Under the pieces are notes generated by a model, which searched no databases, was not told where the DNA came from, and saw only the letters and a list, made by a program, of their open reading frames with translations. Shown here in pieces: positions 1 to 10,703 of a DNA stretch of 50,717 nt (position 1 is the stretch's first letter; every line of letters begins with the position of its first letter). The stretch comes from Candidatus Merdicola faecigallinarum (lineage in GTDB: Bacteria > Bacillota > Clostridia > TANB77 > CAG-508): NCBI GenBank assembly GCA_018714565.1, contig DVNH01000015.1:1-50717 (forward strand). Reading direction: 5' to 3'. Made by a program: the position numbers and the translations under genes.

Positions 1-13
1 GGAGGAAAATTCT

Positions 14-769
14 ATGGAGAAACAAGGAAATTTAAAAAATGTAGTAATTATTATTTTAGCATTAGTCATTATTGCACTCGTGGTAGCAATTTACTTTTTA
101 ACGAATTCAAGTACATTACAAGTATCAACATATGCAAAAGAAAATCCAATGAGCAAAGAAGAAGTATTAAGCTTAGTAGAAAAAGGAGCAGAGTATTCTA
201 ACTGGTATATGACAGTAGAAACTGTTGTAGAAGAAAAAATGAATGTAGAAGGAAGAAAAGAAGTACCCGAAAATGAAGATGCTTATCGAATTAAAACAGA
301 AGAATATTATAAGGACAATGTTTTAGTAGTAAAAACAAGCCAATTAAATAAACAGGATAATTTATCTTGGACAGATTACAACACAGGAGATCAAATTAAT
401 ATTACAAATGAGGGAGAAAAAAAGACAATTGAAGAAAATAAGATAGAAGAGGAAATCAGAGATAGTAGAGTTCTTTTAAATTCTAATATAATAGAAGATT
501 TAAAAAGAGAAGGGAATCAATTTGAATATTTAGGAGAGACGAAATACCAATATAGAGATTGTATCGTAATCAAAATAACAACAAAGGATGGAGAAGAGCA
601 ATTATATTATATTGATTCAGAAAAAGGAATTCTTTTAAAACACGTAATGAATCATGCAAATGCAATTTCTACCATTTTATATAATATGCAATATGATGTC
701 GTAACAGATGAAAATATAGAAAAACCAGATTTAGCAGATTATGAAGGTTATGAAAGAATTCAAAAATAG
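14..769 (+). CDS. Membrane-anchored/lipoprotein-like hypothetical protein (possible LolA/germination-lipoprotein-like fold)
   Basis: ORF with GGAGG RBS just upstream; N-terminal TM segment (NVVIIILALVIIALVVAIYFL) followed by a soluble domain. Confidence 0.6.
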   Translation: MEKQGNLKNVVIIILALVIIALVVAIYFLTNSSTLQVSTYAKENPMSKEEVLSLVEKGAEYSNWYMTVETVVEEKMNVEGRKEVPENEDAYRIKTEEYYKDNVLVVKTSQLNKQDNLSWTDYNTGDQINITNEGEKKTIEENKIEEEIRDSRVLLNSNIIEDLKREGNQFEYLGETKYQYRDCIVIKITTKDGEEQLYYIDSEKGILLKHVMNHANAISTILYNMQYDVVTDENIEKPDLADYEGYERIQK

Positions 770-804
770 AAATATAAATTGATCAAAAAATAAAATAAAA
801 GTAT

Positions 805-853
805 AAAAATAATCTTTTTTTCGGAAAATAATAACGAAAGGAAGGTTATTTTT
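805..853 (+). promoter_or_regulatory. 19-bp hairpin covering the gpr Shine-Dalgarno
   Basis: AAAAATAATCTTTTTTTCG (805-823) pairs with CGAAAGGAAGGTTATTTTT (835-853) over all 19 positions, three being G.U; the right arm contains GAAAGGAAGG directly 5' of ATG 855. Confidence 0.6.
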
Positions 854-854
854 T

Positions 855-1790
855 ATGTATAATTTTAGAACAGATTTAGCAGATGAGAGAAACGAAATCT
901 ATCGAAAAGCAAATAAAATGGAAAGCAATATTCCTGGAATCGAAACAGAAGAAGAACCAGTAAATGAAAGTATTAAAGTAACAAGAGTAAAAATAACAAA
1001 TGAAGAGGCACAAAAAGCGATAGGAAAGCCAATTGGAACATATATTACAATTGATGTTAAGAATATAAAAATAGCAAGAGAGGAAGAAATACAAAAAGCA
1101 AGTGAAGTATTAACCAAAGAGCTAAAAGAGATGCTTGGAAAACATGTTCAAGCAAAAGACGATATTTTAGTAGTAGGACTTGGAAATATTTATGTTACTC
1201 CAGATGCTTTAGGACCAAAAGTAATAAATGAGATTGATGTAACAAGACATTTAATACACTATTTACCACAATATGTAGACGAAAACACAAGACCAGTAAG
1301 TGCTGTCTCACCAGGAGTACTTGGAACGACTGGAATTGAAACGATGGAAATCTTAAAAGGAATAATTGATAATATTAAACCAAAACTTGTCATTGTAATT
1401 GATAGTTTGGCTTCAAGAAGTATGGAAAGAATTAGTAGCACGATTCAATTAGCAGATACAGGAATTGTACCAGGAGCGGGAGTAGGAAATACAAGAAAAG
1501 AATTAAGTGAGGCAACACTTGGAATTCCAGTAATTGCTTTGGGGATTCCAACCGTAGTAGAAACAGCAGTAGTAGTAAATGATTGCTTAGATGTGTTTAT
1601 TAGTAAGTTACAAGAAGAAGCAAAATCGAATGATTATCTGAACCAATTAAAGGAAGAAGATAATTACGAAGAAATTAAAGAATCACTTATGCCAAAAGAA
1701 TTAAATTTTATTGTAACACCAAAGGAAATTGATACGTTAATTGAGAATATGAAAGATATTGTCGCAAGAGGAATTAATTTTGCTTTATAA
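855..1790 (+). CDS. gpr: Germination protease GPR (spore protease, A25 family)
   Basis: FRTDLADE N-terminus, DDILVVGLGN, TPDALGPKV, VSPGVLGTTGIET, AGVGNTRKEL, GIPTVVE motifs. Confidence 0.95.
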   Translation: MYNFRTDLADERNEIYRKANKMESNIPGIETEEEPVNESIKVTRVKITNEEAQKAIGKPIGTYITIDVKNIKIAREEEIQKASEVLTKELKEMLGKHVQAKDDILVVGLGNIYVTPDALGPKVINEIDVTRHLIHYLPQYVDENTRPVSAVSPGVLGTTGIETMEILKGIIDNIKPKLVIVIDSLASRSMERISSTIQLADTGIVPGAGVGNTRKELSEATLGIPVIALGIPTVVETAVVVNDCLDVFISKLQEEAKSNDYLNQLKEEDNYEEIKESLMPKELNFIVTPKEIDTLIENMKDIVARGINFAL

Positions 1791-1860
1791 TTTCTTTCGT
1801 GGTTTTATGGAAATGTTTGCGTTTATCGTGAAAGGGTGGCATAAAACCACGTTAGAAATT
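1789..1860. terminator. Long interrupted inverted repeat between convergent gpr and the ytxC-like gene
   Basis: CGTGGTTTTATG (1798-1809) / CATAAAACCACG (1840-1851) perfect 12 bp, plus outer AATTTCT/AGAAATT, 30-nt loop. Confidence 0.55.
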
Positions 1861-1869
1861 TTTGATTTC

Positions 1870-2733
1870 TTATATTTTTTGAGGATTTACATGGTGAAGA
1901 AGTTTATAGGTATTGCAAATGGAACAATCTTTACATAAAGTAACTCGATTTTCAAAAATAGATTGAATTGTATGAGTGAATTCATTTTCTTCATCAATTA
2001 GATGTAAAATAATTTTTTGGGGCAGTATTGTGAGTAATGTGTTTAAAATAAAATCATTAGAAGAAAAGGTAATATCGGATAGATATTTTGCTCCAAAACA
2101 ATTGCGATCAATTGGAATGATGTTTTTTTTACTATCAATTAAGAGGGAATCTTCTTCCAGATAAATTAGATGAACTAAATCCAAAGAAGGTTCTTTCGAT
2201 GAAATATAAGCTTGAAGTAAATGAACAAATTCATTATATTCTCTTTCAATGATAAAGTCATTTACACATAAATCAATCGTGGAATCCAAAAGTTTCATAT
2301 AATTTGATAAACGAAAGTTAATAAATCCATCTAAAACAATTGATTTATTCTCACTAATATATTTTAAAAGAGCAATATAAATATCATCTTTTCGATTTAG
2401 AGAGTCTATATTTTCGGAAGTGTTTAAATAACTAAGACAGTGATCTAATATAATTTCCTTTTCTTCTTCTGAAAAATAGAAATAATTTAATTCAATATAT
2501 TGTTTTAGTTTGGATTTTTCATAACAAGAAAGGATTGTATCTACTAAAATATCACAAACATGATAATGAAAAAATTCTACATTGTCTCCAGAATAATGAA
2601 GAATAATATTATGATATAATTTGAATTCTCTATGAGACAAGGAAACAGATTCCATTGGAAAAGTTTCAAAAGCTTTTAGTAGATATGCAATTACTTTTTT
2701 TCGATTTGTTTTGATACAAATAGAATTTAACAT
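1870..2733 (-). CDS. YtxC-like putative sporulation protein
   Basis: ~287 aa; overall pattern resembles the YtxC family; adjacent to gpr. Confidence 0.6.
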   Translation of the reverse strand: MLNSICIKTNRKKVIAYLLKAFETFPMESVSLSHREFKLYHNIILHYSGDNVEFFHYHVCDILVDTILSCYEKSKLKQYIELNYFYFSEEEKEIILDHCLSYLNTSENIDSLNRKDDIYIALLKYISENKSIVLDGFINFRLSNYMKLLDSTIDLCVNDFIIEREYNEFVHLLQAYISSKEPSLDLVHLIYLEEDSLLIDSKKNIIPIDRNCFGAKYLSDITFSSNDFILNTLLTILPQKIILHLIDEENEFTHTIQSIFENRVTLCKDCSICNTYKLLHHVNPQKI

Positions 2734-2827
2734 AAAAAAACTCCCCTCATATATATGTAATATTATCTACTAAAAGACATTTCATTATACATATATTATG
2801 AGGAGAGGCATATTTTGGAAACTTGTT

Positions 2828-4420
2828 TTAATAATAAATCATATAATCAATTTCATCAAAAATTTTATCTTTTTGATATACTTCATTTAAATATTCTTCG
2901 TCAATTTTATTTTCTTTTATTTGAGTATATAATTTCGTGAATCTTCCAATATGATCTTTAATACGTTTTTTAGCATAATCCACCATAGTTCCGTTGGTAA
3001 TAATAAATAACCAGTCACTACTTTGGGCAAGCAATAGTTCTCTAGCACATTGGTTTAAAGCAAATCGGCGTAAAGGATCGGTTTCATTTGGATACAAATA
3101 AGCAAGCTCACACATACGATCTCCTGCAACATGTAAATGCCTATGTGCGTAATCATTCGTAGGATTTAACCATACTTCACTATATCCATTTGCCCCCCAA
3201 CTAGAACGGCATGGGGAACATACTTGCATTTCTGGATATTTATCAATATATTCTCCAGGAGTAATTAGTTCAAAATTACAATCATCATAATAAACCTTTT
3301 TAAATAAGGTATATAACCAATAAGGACCTTCATACCACCAATGACCATAAAGTTCTGCGTCATATGGGCATAGTATAATTGGAGGTTTTTCCATAAAAGA
3401 AGATAGGTGAGCAATTTGAGCATGTCTACTATCAAAAAAATGTCCTGCTTGTTTTTCAACAGAATCTTTTGCCCATTGTAGATTATAATAATCTTTTTGA
3501 TCTGTTTTTCCTGTAATACGATAATATTTAATTCCAGTATTAACACGAACGCCATCATGGGCAATATATGGTTTTATATAATCATAATCTGCTTCATAAC
3601 CAATATCACGATAAAATTCACGGTAGTTGTAATCTCCAGGATATCCGTTAATGGAACTCCAAACCTGTCTAGAAGATTCAATATCTCTACCAAATGCAAT
3701 AACACCACCAGGAGATACAATTGGAGAGAAAGTACCATATATAGGAGTAGGGTCTGCATATAAAATACCATGAGATTCGGTGATAATATATTCGATTCCA
3801 AATTCTTTTAAATAACGGTCTGCTTCTGGAACATATCCACATTCTGGAAGCCAGATACCACGTGGCTGTCTTCCAAAATATTTTTTATATGTTTGTACAC
3901 CTACTGCAATTTGAGCTTTTACAGTTTTCTCATTTACATATAGAATAGGAAAATATCCGTGAGTAGCTCCACATGTGATAATTTCTAATACTCCAATATC
4001 TTGAAAATGTTTAAAGGCTTCGATTAGGTTACAATGATATACGTCTTTGAAAATATGTAAATCACTTGAATATTTTTCAACATAATATTTTGAAAGTTCA
4101 TTTAATCTAGCATCATATACTGTTCTTTTTACTTCTTTTTTTGCAAGTTCAATATGATCTAAAAGATAATTAATATATTTCTTTTGTAAAAGTTTATTGT
4201 CTAACATCCACAAAAGAGGTGGTGTCATGGACATCGTAATTCTAAAATTAACTTTTTCATCTACTAATTTTTGATAATTCATAAGAAGAGGGATATAGGT
4301 TTCTGAAATTGCTTCAAATAGCCATTGTTCTTCCAAATAATTATCGCTTTCTGGATGGTGTATAAAAGGTAAATGTGCATGTAGTACAAAACTAACATAG
4401 CCTTTTTTATTTGTATTCAT
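2828..4420 (-). CDS. Glycoside hydrolase family 57 / DUF1957 1,4-alpha-glucan branching enzyme
   Basis: GYVSFVLHAHLPFIHHPE start, GIWLPECGY, CPYDAELYGHWWYEGP, SSWGANGYSEVWLN motifs. Confidence 0.92.
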   Translation of the reverse strand: MNTNKKGYVSFVLHAHLPFIHHPESDNYLEEQWLFEAISETYIPLLMNYQKLVDEKVNFRITMSMTPPLLWMLDNKLLQKKYINYLLDHIELAKKEVKRTVYDARLNELSKYYVEKYSSDLHIFKDVYHCNLIEAFKHFQDIGVLEIITCGATHGYFPILYVNEKTVKAQIAVGVQTYKKYFGRQPRGIWLPECGYVPEADRYLKEFGIEYIITESHGILYADPTPIYGTFSPIVSPGGVIAFGRDIESSRQVWSSINGYPGDYNYREFYRDIGYEADYDYIKPYIAHDGVRVNTGIKYYRITGKTDQKDYYNLQWAKDSVEKQAGHFFDSRHAQIAHLSSFMEKPPIILCPYDAELYGHWWYEGPYWLYTLFKKVYYDDCNFELITPGEYIDKYPEMQVCSPCRSSWGANGYSEVWLNPTNDYAHRHLHVAGDRMCELAYLYPNETDPLRRFALNQCARELLLAQSSDWLFIITNGTMVDYAKKRIKDHIGRFTKLYTQIKENKIDEEYLNEVYQKDKIFDEIDYMIYY

Positions 4421-4529
4421 TATATTCTCCTTTTGTTTGTATAAATTCTTTTAAATAATAATAAAATCTTAAAAAATAAAGATCAAAAATTTCCTTAATC
4501 AAAAATTTTTAGAAAAATCCTTTTCGATA

Positions 4530-4571
4530 AAAATAAAGGAAAAAAGTGAAATCACCTTTTTCCTTTATTTT
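4530..4571 (-). terminator. Rho-independent terminator-like hairpin downstream of the DUF4912 gene
   Basis: AAATAAAGGAAAAA ... TTTTTCCTTTATTTTT inverted repeat. Confidence 0.6.
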
Positions 4572-4576
4572 TCTTC

Positions 4577-5617
4577 TCACTTAAATTTGGAAGATGGATT
4601 TCCTTTTGAAGATGGATTGGATAAATCATAAAATTCTTCGATATTTTCATCTTTATAAATTTGTTTATATAAATCATAAATATTATAAATTCTTCCCATG
4701 TTACGAATAAAGGAAATGCTAGCTGTTTTAACTGCTCTTTGTGCATTTGTTTTTACATTTTTAAAGTAAATCATTTCCTGCTTTTGATCAAATAAAATAT
4801 GATCATTTGGTGCTTCTATTACATTAGAAGAAGTGATAGGAACATAATTATTTGAAACAGAAGGAATAGAAACAGAAGTATGAATTGGTCTTCTACCTAA
4901 TTCAATTTTATATTTACACTTGCTGTCATTTACATTTAAATACCAACAGTTAGCAAAATCATTAATATCTACTTCAAAATGATAATTCATTGTTTCATTA
5001 AAAATGTTTAAAACAGGTTTTGTAACTTCAAAGAAATTTTCACCATATTGTTTTTTGTAATTCTCACGATCAATATCTGAGATATCCCAATAAACAAACA
5101 AAGTAGTTGGCGTTTGAGCTAATACTTTTACTACTGTTTGATTATATCGATAAGGAAGATCATAATATTCAAGTACAGAAAAATCTTCTGGAAAAGCAGT
5201 TTTAGAACGAAGAGTTGTTGAAACATCAGAAATATTTTCTAAAGTTGTTTCTATATTTTCTTCATTTAATTTTTTTTGCTTTGTAGAAGTAGATTTCTTT
5301 TTAGTAGTAGCTGCTTTTTTCGTTGTAGTAGAAACTTTTTTTGCTTTTTCTTTTTTATTATCTTTTAATTTTTTTGTATCATCTTTCTTGTCTGCTACTT
5401 TTGCTTTTTTAGTAGTAGTTTTGTTTTCTTTTTCAGATTTTTTTGAGGTTTTAGTCTCTACTTTTTTGCTTGTTTTGTTTTCTTTAGAAGTAGTTTTCGT
5501 AGCTTTCTTTTCTTCCTTTTCATTTGGTGAATCTTCTTTTTTTAGTTTTGATTTGCTATTAGCTTTTGATAATAATTTATTTACGAATGATTGGTTCTCT
5601 TTTGCTTCTTTTGGCAT
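4577..5617 (-). CDS. DUF4912 domain protein with long Lys/Thr-rich N-terminal tail
   Basis: Low-complexity K/T/S-rich residues ~1-120, then globular LPYRYNQTVVKVLAQTPTTLFVYWDISD (DUF4912-like); sits next to the DUF1957 branching enzyme. Confidence 0.75.
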   Translation of the reverse strand: MPKEAKENQSFVNKLLSKANSKSKLKKEDSPNEKEEKKATKTTSKENKTSKKVETKTSKKSEKENKTTTKKAKVADKKDDTKKLKDNKKEKAKKVSTTTKKAATTKKKSTSTKQKKLNEENIETTLENISDVSTTLRSKTAFPEDFSVLEYYDLPYRYNQTVVKVLAQTPTTLFVYWDISDIDRENYKKQYGENFFEVTKPVLNIFNETMNYHFEVDINDFANCWYLNVNDSKCKYKIELGRRPIHTSVSIPSVSNNYVPITSSNVIEAPNDHILFDQKQEMIYFKNVKTNAQRAVKTASISFIRNMGRIYNIYDLYKQIYKDENIEEFYDLSNPSSKGNPSSKFK

Positions 5618-5740
5618 TTCTTTTCCTCCTTAGTAAAACACATTAATTCTTCTTTTATATACTATATCAAAAAGAAAATAAATTCAAGACCAAAATCCGA
5701 CAAAATAAAATTATTTTAAAATAGAATTATCTATTTGAAA

Positions 5741-6175
5741 TTATAAAAAATTTTTCAATTGTTCAATACTATCTTCTTGAAAATGAACAAAATGATTTAC
5801 TGTATTTTTAATATCATTTTCAATATTAGGATAATTTTTTTGTAATTTGATGCCTTCAATCATTCCCATGGTAGTACCTTGAATCAACATGTCAGCTAAA
5901 TGAGAGGTAGTTTTATCATTGATCGTATTCATTTGAATACCAGTCCATCCTACAATTTTATCTTTCATGTTATTTTCGCTTGGAATTTCACCGTAATTTT
6001 CAAATAATTTATTTGTTTCTTCCAAAAGATTTCCATATTGAGTATATTGAAAGCTTAAATTATCTTTGAAAGTGGAATCTTCTGTTTTTTCAGAAACAAA
6101 AGAAATAGAATTCATTCCCATTTTTGCAGCTTTATGAAGCTCAGTTAGAACAAAAATATTATTATTGTGACTCAT
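5741..6175 (-). CDS. Hypothetical small helical protein (144 aa)
   Basis: Complete ORF, Shine-Dalgarno-like sequence upstream on the minus strand. Confidence 0.5.
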   Translation of the reverse strand: MSHNNNIFVLTELHKAAKMGMNSISFVSEKTEDSTFKDNLSFQYTQYGNLLEETNKLFENYGEIPSENNMKDKIVGWTGIQMNTINDKTTSHLADMLIQGTTMGMIEGIKLQKNYPNIENDIKNTVNHFVHFQEDSIEQLKNFL

Positions 6176-6482
6176 AAAAAACTCCTTTCAAGAGAATAAA
6201 AAAGTATTCTCTTAAAAATTAGTATAACCACAAATTTTTATTGTATAGAAAAAATATATTTATTGTTTAGATAAATTTTTTGTTGAAAAGCAAAATGCAC
6301 TGTATAGCTTGTTTTTACAATGCATTTGAGTAAGACAATAAGGATTTATTTAAACAGAAATAAAAACAAAAAACTTTTCAGAAATGATTTGACAAATTGA
6401 AACGAATCATGGATAATAAATATGTTAAAAGAAAAGTACAAAAAGATAAAATTTTAAAATTACAAAGGAGGAAATATACAAA

Positions 6483-9053
6483 ATGTATGTTTTTAATAAA
6501 ATTACCGTAAATCCACAATTACCAAAAAGAATCGAAAAGTTAACAGAAATTGCAAATAATTTGTGGTGGTCATGGAATACTGAATTTTTAAAATTATTTA
6601 AGGAAATTGATCTTGATCTTTGGGAAAGTTCAGGTAAAAATCCAGTAAAATTTTTAAAATTAGTATCACAAGATAAACTAGAAAATGCAATCAAAGATGA
6701 AGAATTTTTGAAGAAATATGATAAAGAAGTAGCTGATTTCGAAGGCTATATGAACAATAAAGATACTTGGTTCGCAAGAAATTATCCAAATCATAAAAAT
6801 GATTTAATTGCATACTTTTCGGCAGAATATGGTTTGGATGAAATTTTACCAATTTATTCTGGTGGTCTTGGAATTTTATCGGGAGATCATTTAAAGTCTG
6901 CGAGTGATTTAGGATTACCATTTGTTGCTGTTGGGCTTTTATATAAAAATGGATATTTCCACCAAAAAATTAATGGATTTGGAGTTCAAGAAACAGAATA
7001 CCATAATATTGACTTAGCAAATCTTCCAATTAATCCAGTAAAAGGAGAAAATGGAGAAGATTTAATCATTGACGTGGATTTTCCAGAAAGAAAATTATAT
7101 TTAAAAGTATGGTATATTCAAGTTGGAAAAGTAAAATTATATCTAATGGATTCCGATATTGATAAAAACATAGCAGAAGATCGTGTTGTTACTCTTAGAC
7201 TATATGGCGGAGATCAAGAGATGAGAATTCGCCAAGAGATTGTACTAGGAATTGCAGGAGCTCGTTTGTTAAAAATATTAAACTTAAAACCAAATGTATA
7301 CCATATGAATGAAGGACATTCTGCATTTTTAACATTAGAAATTATAAGAGATATGATAAAAGAAAAAGAAGTATCTTTTTCGATTGCAAGAGACATAGCA
7401 ACTTCTAAAACTTTATTTACAACACATACACCAGTACCAGCAGGAAATGATATCTTCCCAGTTAGTTTAGTTGATAAATATTTTGCATCATACTGGCCAC
7501 AATTAGGAATTAAGAGAGAAGAATTTTTAGAATTAGGAATGAAGCCAAACCAAGGATTAGATCAAGGATTTAATATGGGAATTTTGGCATTAAAAATTGC
7601 AGGAAAGAAAAATGGAGTTAGTAAACTTCATGGAGCTGTATCAAGAGAATTATTTGCAGATGTATGGCCAAATATTGCACCAAATGAGTCACCAATTGGT
7701 TATGTAACAAATGGAATTCATACTTGTTCATGGCTTGCACAAAACCTAAAAGATTTATATAATCAATATTTAATCCCATTCTGGCAAGATAATATTCATC
7801 AAGATTATATATGGGAAAAAATTAAAGATATTCCAAATGATAAACTATGGAAAGCACATACAGCAAGAAAAGAAAAATTGTTAAAATTAGTAAAAGAAAA
7901 TATTACAACAAGATTAAGAGCAAGTGGAATAGGATATGATGAAATACATGAAATAACTTCAAAATTAAATCCAAATGCGTTAACAATAGGATTTGCAAGA
8001 AGATTTGCAACTTATAAAAGAGCAACCCTTATTTTTAAAGATTTAGAAAGATTAACACAACTTCTAAATGATGAAACAAGACCAGTACAATTGATTTTTG
8101 CAGGTAAAGCACATCCTGCAGATCAAGAAGGACAAGACTTAATTCGTTATATTCATGATATATCGATGAAGCCACAATTTAAAGGAAAGATATTTGTATT
8201 AGAAAATTATAATATTGCAATGTCAAGATATTTAATTAGTGGTGTGGATGTATGGCTTAATAATCCAAGAAGACCAATGGAAGCATCCGGAACAAGTGGA
8301 CAAAAAGCATCTGTTAATGGAGTAATTAATTTTAGTGTACTAGATGGATGGTGGGCAGAAGGATATAACCAAAAAAATGGATGGACAATTGGAACAAATG
8401 CAGAATATCAATCTTATGAAGAACAAGATTTAGCAGATAGTGAAAGTTTATATGCAACATTAGAAAATAAAATTATTCCATTATATTATAAAAATAAAAA
8501 TGTAGAAAATGGCGTATCTGAAAAATGGATGGAAATTATGAAAAACTCAATTATTTCAACAGGAGGAAAGTATAGTACTGCTAGAATGGTAGTAGATTAT
8601 ACGAAACAATACTATATGCCATTATGTGATCTTACGAAAGAGTATTATTCTGATTTAGAAAATGTAACAGAATATGAAAATTGGAAACAAGAATTATATC
8701 AAAATTGGAAAGATATCAAAATTAATCAAGTAAATAATGTAGACAATGTAACAGTAGATGCTGGAAATTCGATCGAAGTACACTGTGAAGTGGAACTTCC
8801 TAATATAGCAAAAGAAAACATTGAGGCAGAAGTATATTATGGTAAAATTTCAGAAAACGGAATTGTAGAAGATGTTCATATTATCCCAATGACATTACAA
8901 GACGCTAATGAAGAGAAAAGAAAATATATCTATTCAGCAAAAATAGGATTGACAACAGGAGGAGAATATGGATATACTTTCCGAGTAATGCCAAAACACA
9001 AAATGTTATTAGAAAGTAGTAATTTAGATTTAGTAAAATGGATTACAAAATAA
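6483..9053 (+). CDS. glgP: Alpha-glucan phosphorylase (GT35, with DUF3417 N-terminus)
   Basis: NLWWSWN, AYFSAEYGLDE, SGGLGILSGDHLKSASDLGLP, VYHMNEGHSAF, TTHTPVPAGND, PRRPMEASGTSGQKASVNG motifs. Confidence 0.95.
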   Translation: MYVFNKITVNPQLPKRIEKLTEIANNLWWSWNTEFLKLFKEIDLDLWESSGKNPVKFLKLVSQDKLENAIKDEEFLKKYDKEVADFEGYMNNKDTWFARNYPNHKNDLIAYFSAEYGLDEILPIYSGGLGILSGDHLKSASDLGLPFVAVGLLYKNGYFHQKINGFGVQETEYHNIDLANLPINPVKGENGEDLIIDVDFPERKLYLKVWYIQVGKVKLYLMDSDIDKNIAEDRVVTLRLYGGDQEMRIRQEIVLGIAGARLLKILNLKPNVYHMNEGHSAFLTLEIIRDMIKEKEVSFSIARDIATSKTLFTTHTPVPAGNDIFPVSLVDKYFASYWPQLGIKREEFLELGMKPNQGLDQGFNMGILALKIAGKKNGVSKLHGAVSRELFADVWPNIAPNESPIGYVTNGIHTCSWLAQNLKDLYNQYLIPFWQDNIHQDYIWEKIKDIPNDKLWKAHTARKEKLLKLVKENITTRLRASGIGYDEIHEITSKLNPNALTIGFARRFATYKRATLIFKDLERLTQLLNDETRPVQLIFAGKAHPADQEGQDLIRYIHDISMKPQFKGKIFVLENYNIAMSRYLISGVDVWLNNPRRPMEASGTSGQKASVNGVINFSVLDGWWAEGYNQKNGWTIGTNAEYQSYEEQDLADSESLYATLENKIIPLYYKNKNVENGVSEKWMEIMKNSIISTGGKYSTARMVVDYTKQYYMPLCDLTKEYYSDLENVTEYENWKQELYQNWKDIKINQVNNVDNVTVDAGNSIEVHCEVELPNIAKENIEAEVYYGKISENGIVEDVHIIPMTLQDANEEKRKYIYSAKIGLTTGGEYGYTFRVMPKHKMLLESSNLDLVKWITK

Positions 9054-9223
9054 GAAAAATATAATGAGAATAGGAGAGCAATTAAGAAAAAGCAAGACGA
9101 AAATATTTAATATTTAGATCTTACTTTAACGAATCGCTCTCTTATTTTTTGAAAAAATATTGAATAATAAAAACAATTAGGATAGAATAGGAATAAAATA
9201 AACATAGGAAAAGAGGTTTTAAT

Positions 9224-10531
9224 ATGGAAAATTTAAAAATAGAATTGAAACATACCAATATTTCAGAAGAAGAAATGAATCAATATAGTACAGAAGTAGA
9301 AAAAATTCATCAAGACTTATATAAAAAAGCAAATGATGAAAAAGAGTTTTTAGGATGGCTTAATTTGCCAACTGATTATGATAAAGAAGAATTTGATCGA
9401 ATAAAAGCAGTTGCAAAAAAAGTAAAAGAAGATTCTGATATTTTCCTTGTCATTGGGATCGGAGGCTCTTATTTGGGAGCAAGAGCAGTGATTGAAGCAA
9501 TGAATAGTCCATTTGCAAATGAAATGGTAGAGGAAAAAAATCCAAAAGTAATTTTTGTAGGAAATAATTTAAATCCAGATTATATTCATGATGTGATTGA
9601 ATTTATAGGAGATAAGGATTTATCCATTAATGTAATTTCAAAATCAGGAACAACAACAGAACCAGCAATTGCTTTTCGTATTTTTAGAGAATTTTTAGAA
9701 AATAAATATGGAATTGCTGAGGCAAGAAGTAGAATTTATGTAACAACAGATAAACAAAAGGGAGCATTAAAGAAATTAGCAGATAGCGAAGGATATGAAT
9801 CTTTTGTCATTCCAGACAATGTTGGAGGAAGATACTCCGTATTAACTGCGGTTGGATTATTACCAATTGCTGTAAGCGGAATTGATATTGACAAACTAAT
9901 GTGTGGAGCTGTTGCAGCACAAAATCGCTATGCAGATGAAAAATTAAAGTATAATGATTGTTATAAATATGCAGTAGCAAGAAATATTTTATACAAAAAA
10001 GAAAAAAATATTGAATTATTAGTAGATTATGATCCTAAACTACACTATATGATTGAATGGTGGAAACAATTATATGGAGAAAGTGAAGGAAAAGAGGGAA
10101 AAGGAATTTTTCCTGCTGGTGTAGAATTTACTACAGATTTACATTCTATGGGACAATATATTCAACAAGGAAGAAGAAATTTATTTGAAACGGTATTAAA
10201 TATCGAGAATTCAAAAACAGATTTAGAGATAAAAAATGATGAGGATAATTTAGATGGCCTAAATTATTTAGTAGGAAAATCTTTAGATTATGTGAATAAG
10301 AAAGCAATGGAAGCAACCATAGAAGCTCATGTGTCTGGTGATGTACCTAATATTGTCATTACAATGAATCAATTAGATGAAGAGAATTTAGGACAATTAA
10401 TTTATTTCTTTGAATTAGCATGTGCAATGTCTGGAAGATTACTTGGAGTAAATCCATTTGACCAACCAGGGGTAGAAGCTTATAAAAAGAATATGTTCCG
10501 TTTACTTGGAAAACCAGGATATGAGAAGTAA
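9224..10531 (+). CDS. pgi: Glucose-6-phosphate isomerase
   Basis: [53 protein letters not shown] motifs. Confidence 0.97.
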   Translation: MENLKIELKHTNISEEEMNQYSTEVEKIHQDLYKKANDEKEFLGWLNLPTDYDKEEFDRIKAVAKKVKEDSDIFLVIGIGGSYLGARAVIEAMNSPFANEMVEEKNPKVIFVGNNLNPDYIHDVIEFIGDKDLSINVISKSGTTTEPAIAFRIFREFLENKYGIAEARSRIYVTTDKQKGALKKLADSEGYESFVIPDNVGGRYSVLTAVGLLPIAVSGIDIDKLMCGAVAAQNRYADEKLKYNDCYKYAVARNILYKKEKNIELLVDYDPKLHYMIEWWKQLYGESEGKEGKGIFPAGVEFTTDLHSMGQYIQQGRRNLFETVLNIENSKTDLEIKNDEDNLDGLNYLVGKSLDYVNKKAMEATIEAHVSGDVPNIVITMNQLDEENLGQLIYFFELACAMSGRLLGVNPFDQPGVEAYKKNMFRLLGKPGYEK

Positions 10532-10562
10532 AATGGATATGTTTTTCAATTATAATTATAAA

Positions 10563-10599
10563 AAACAGGAATGTATATGAATAATACATTCTTGTTTTT
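10563..10599 (+). terminator. Terminator-like hairpin downstream of pgi
   Basis: AACAGGAATGTAT/ATACATTCTTGTT followed by T-run. Confidence 0.7.
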
Positions 10600-10703
10600 T
10601 CTTTTGTAATTTCTTAATATAATTGAAAACCAAAAAAGAATGAGGTATAATGTATTAGACTTAAGGATAAAGATGAATAAGAAGAAAAGTAAGAGGAGTA
10701 AAC

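Noticed and set aside
876-1441. Three minus-strand ORFs opposite gpr
   Set aside because: Antisense to a strongly supported CDS; no family similarity.
5388-5633. 81-aa plus-strand ORF opposite the DUF4912 gene
   Set aside because: Antisense of the Lys/Thr-rich tail, yields F/V/L-rich low complexity.
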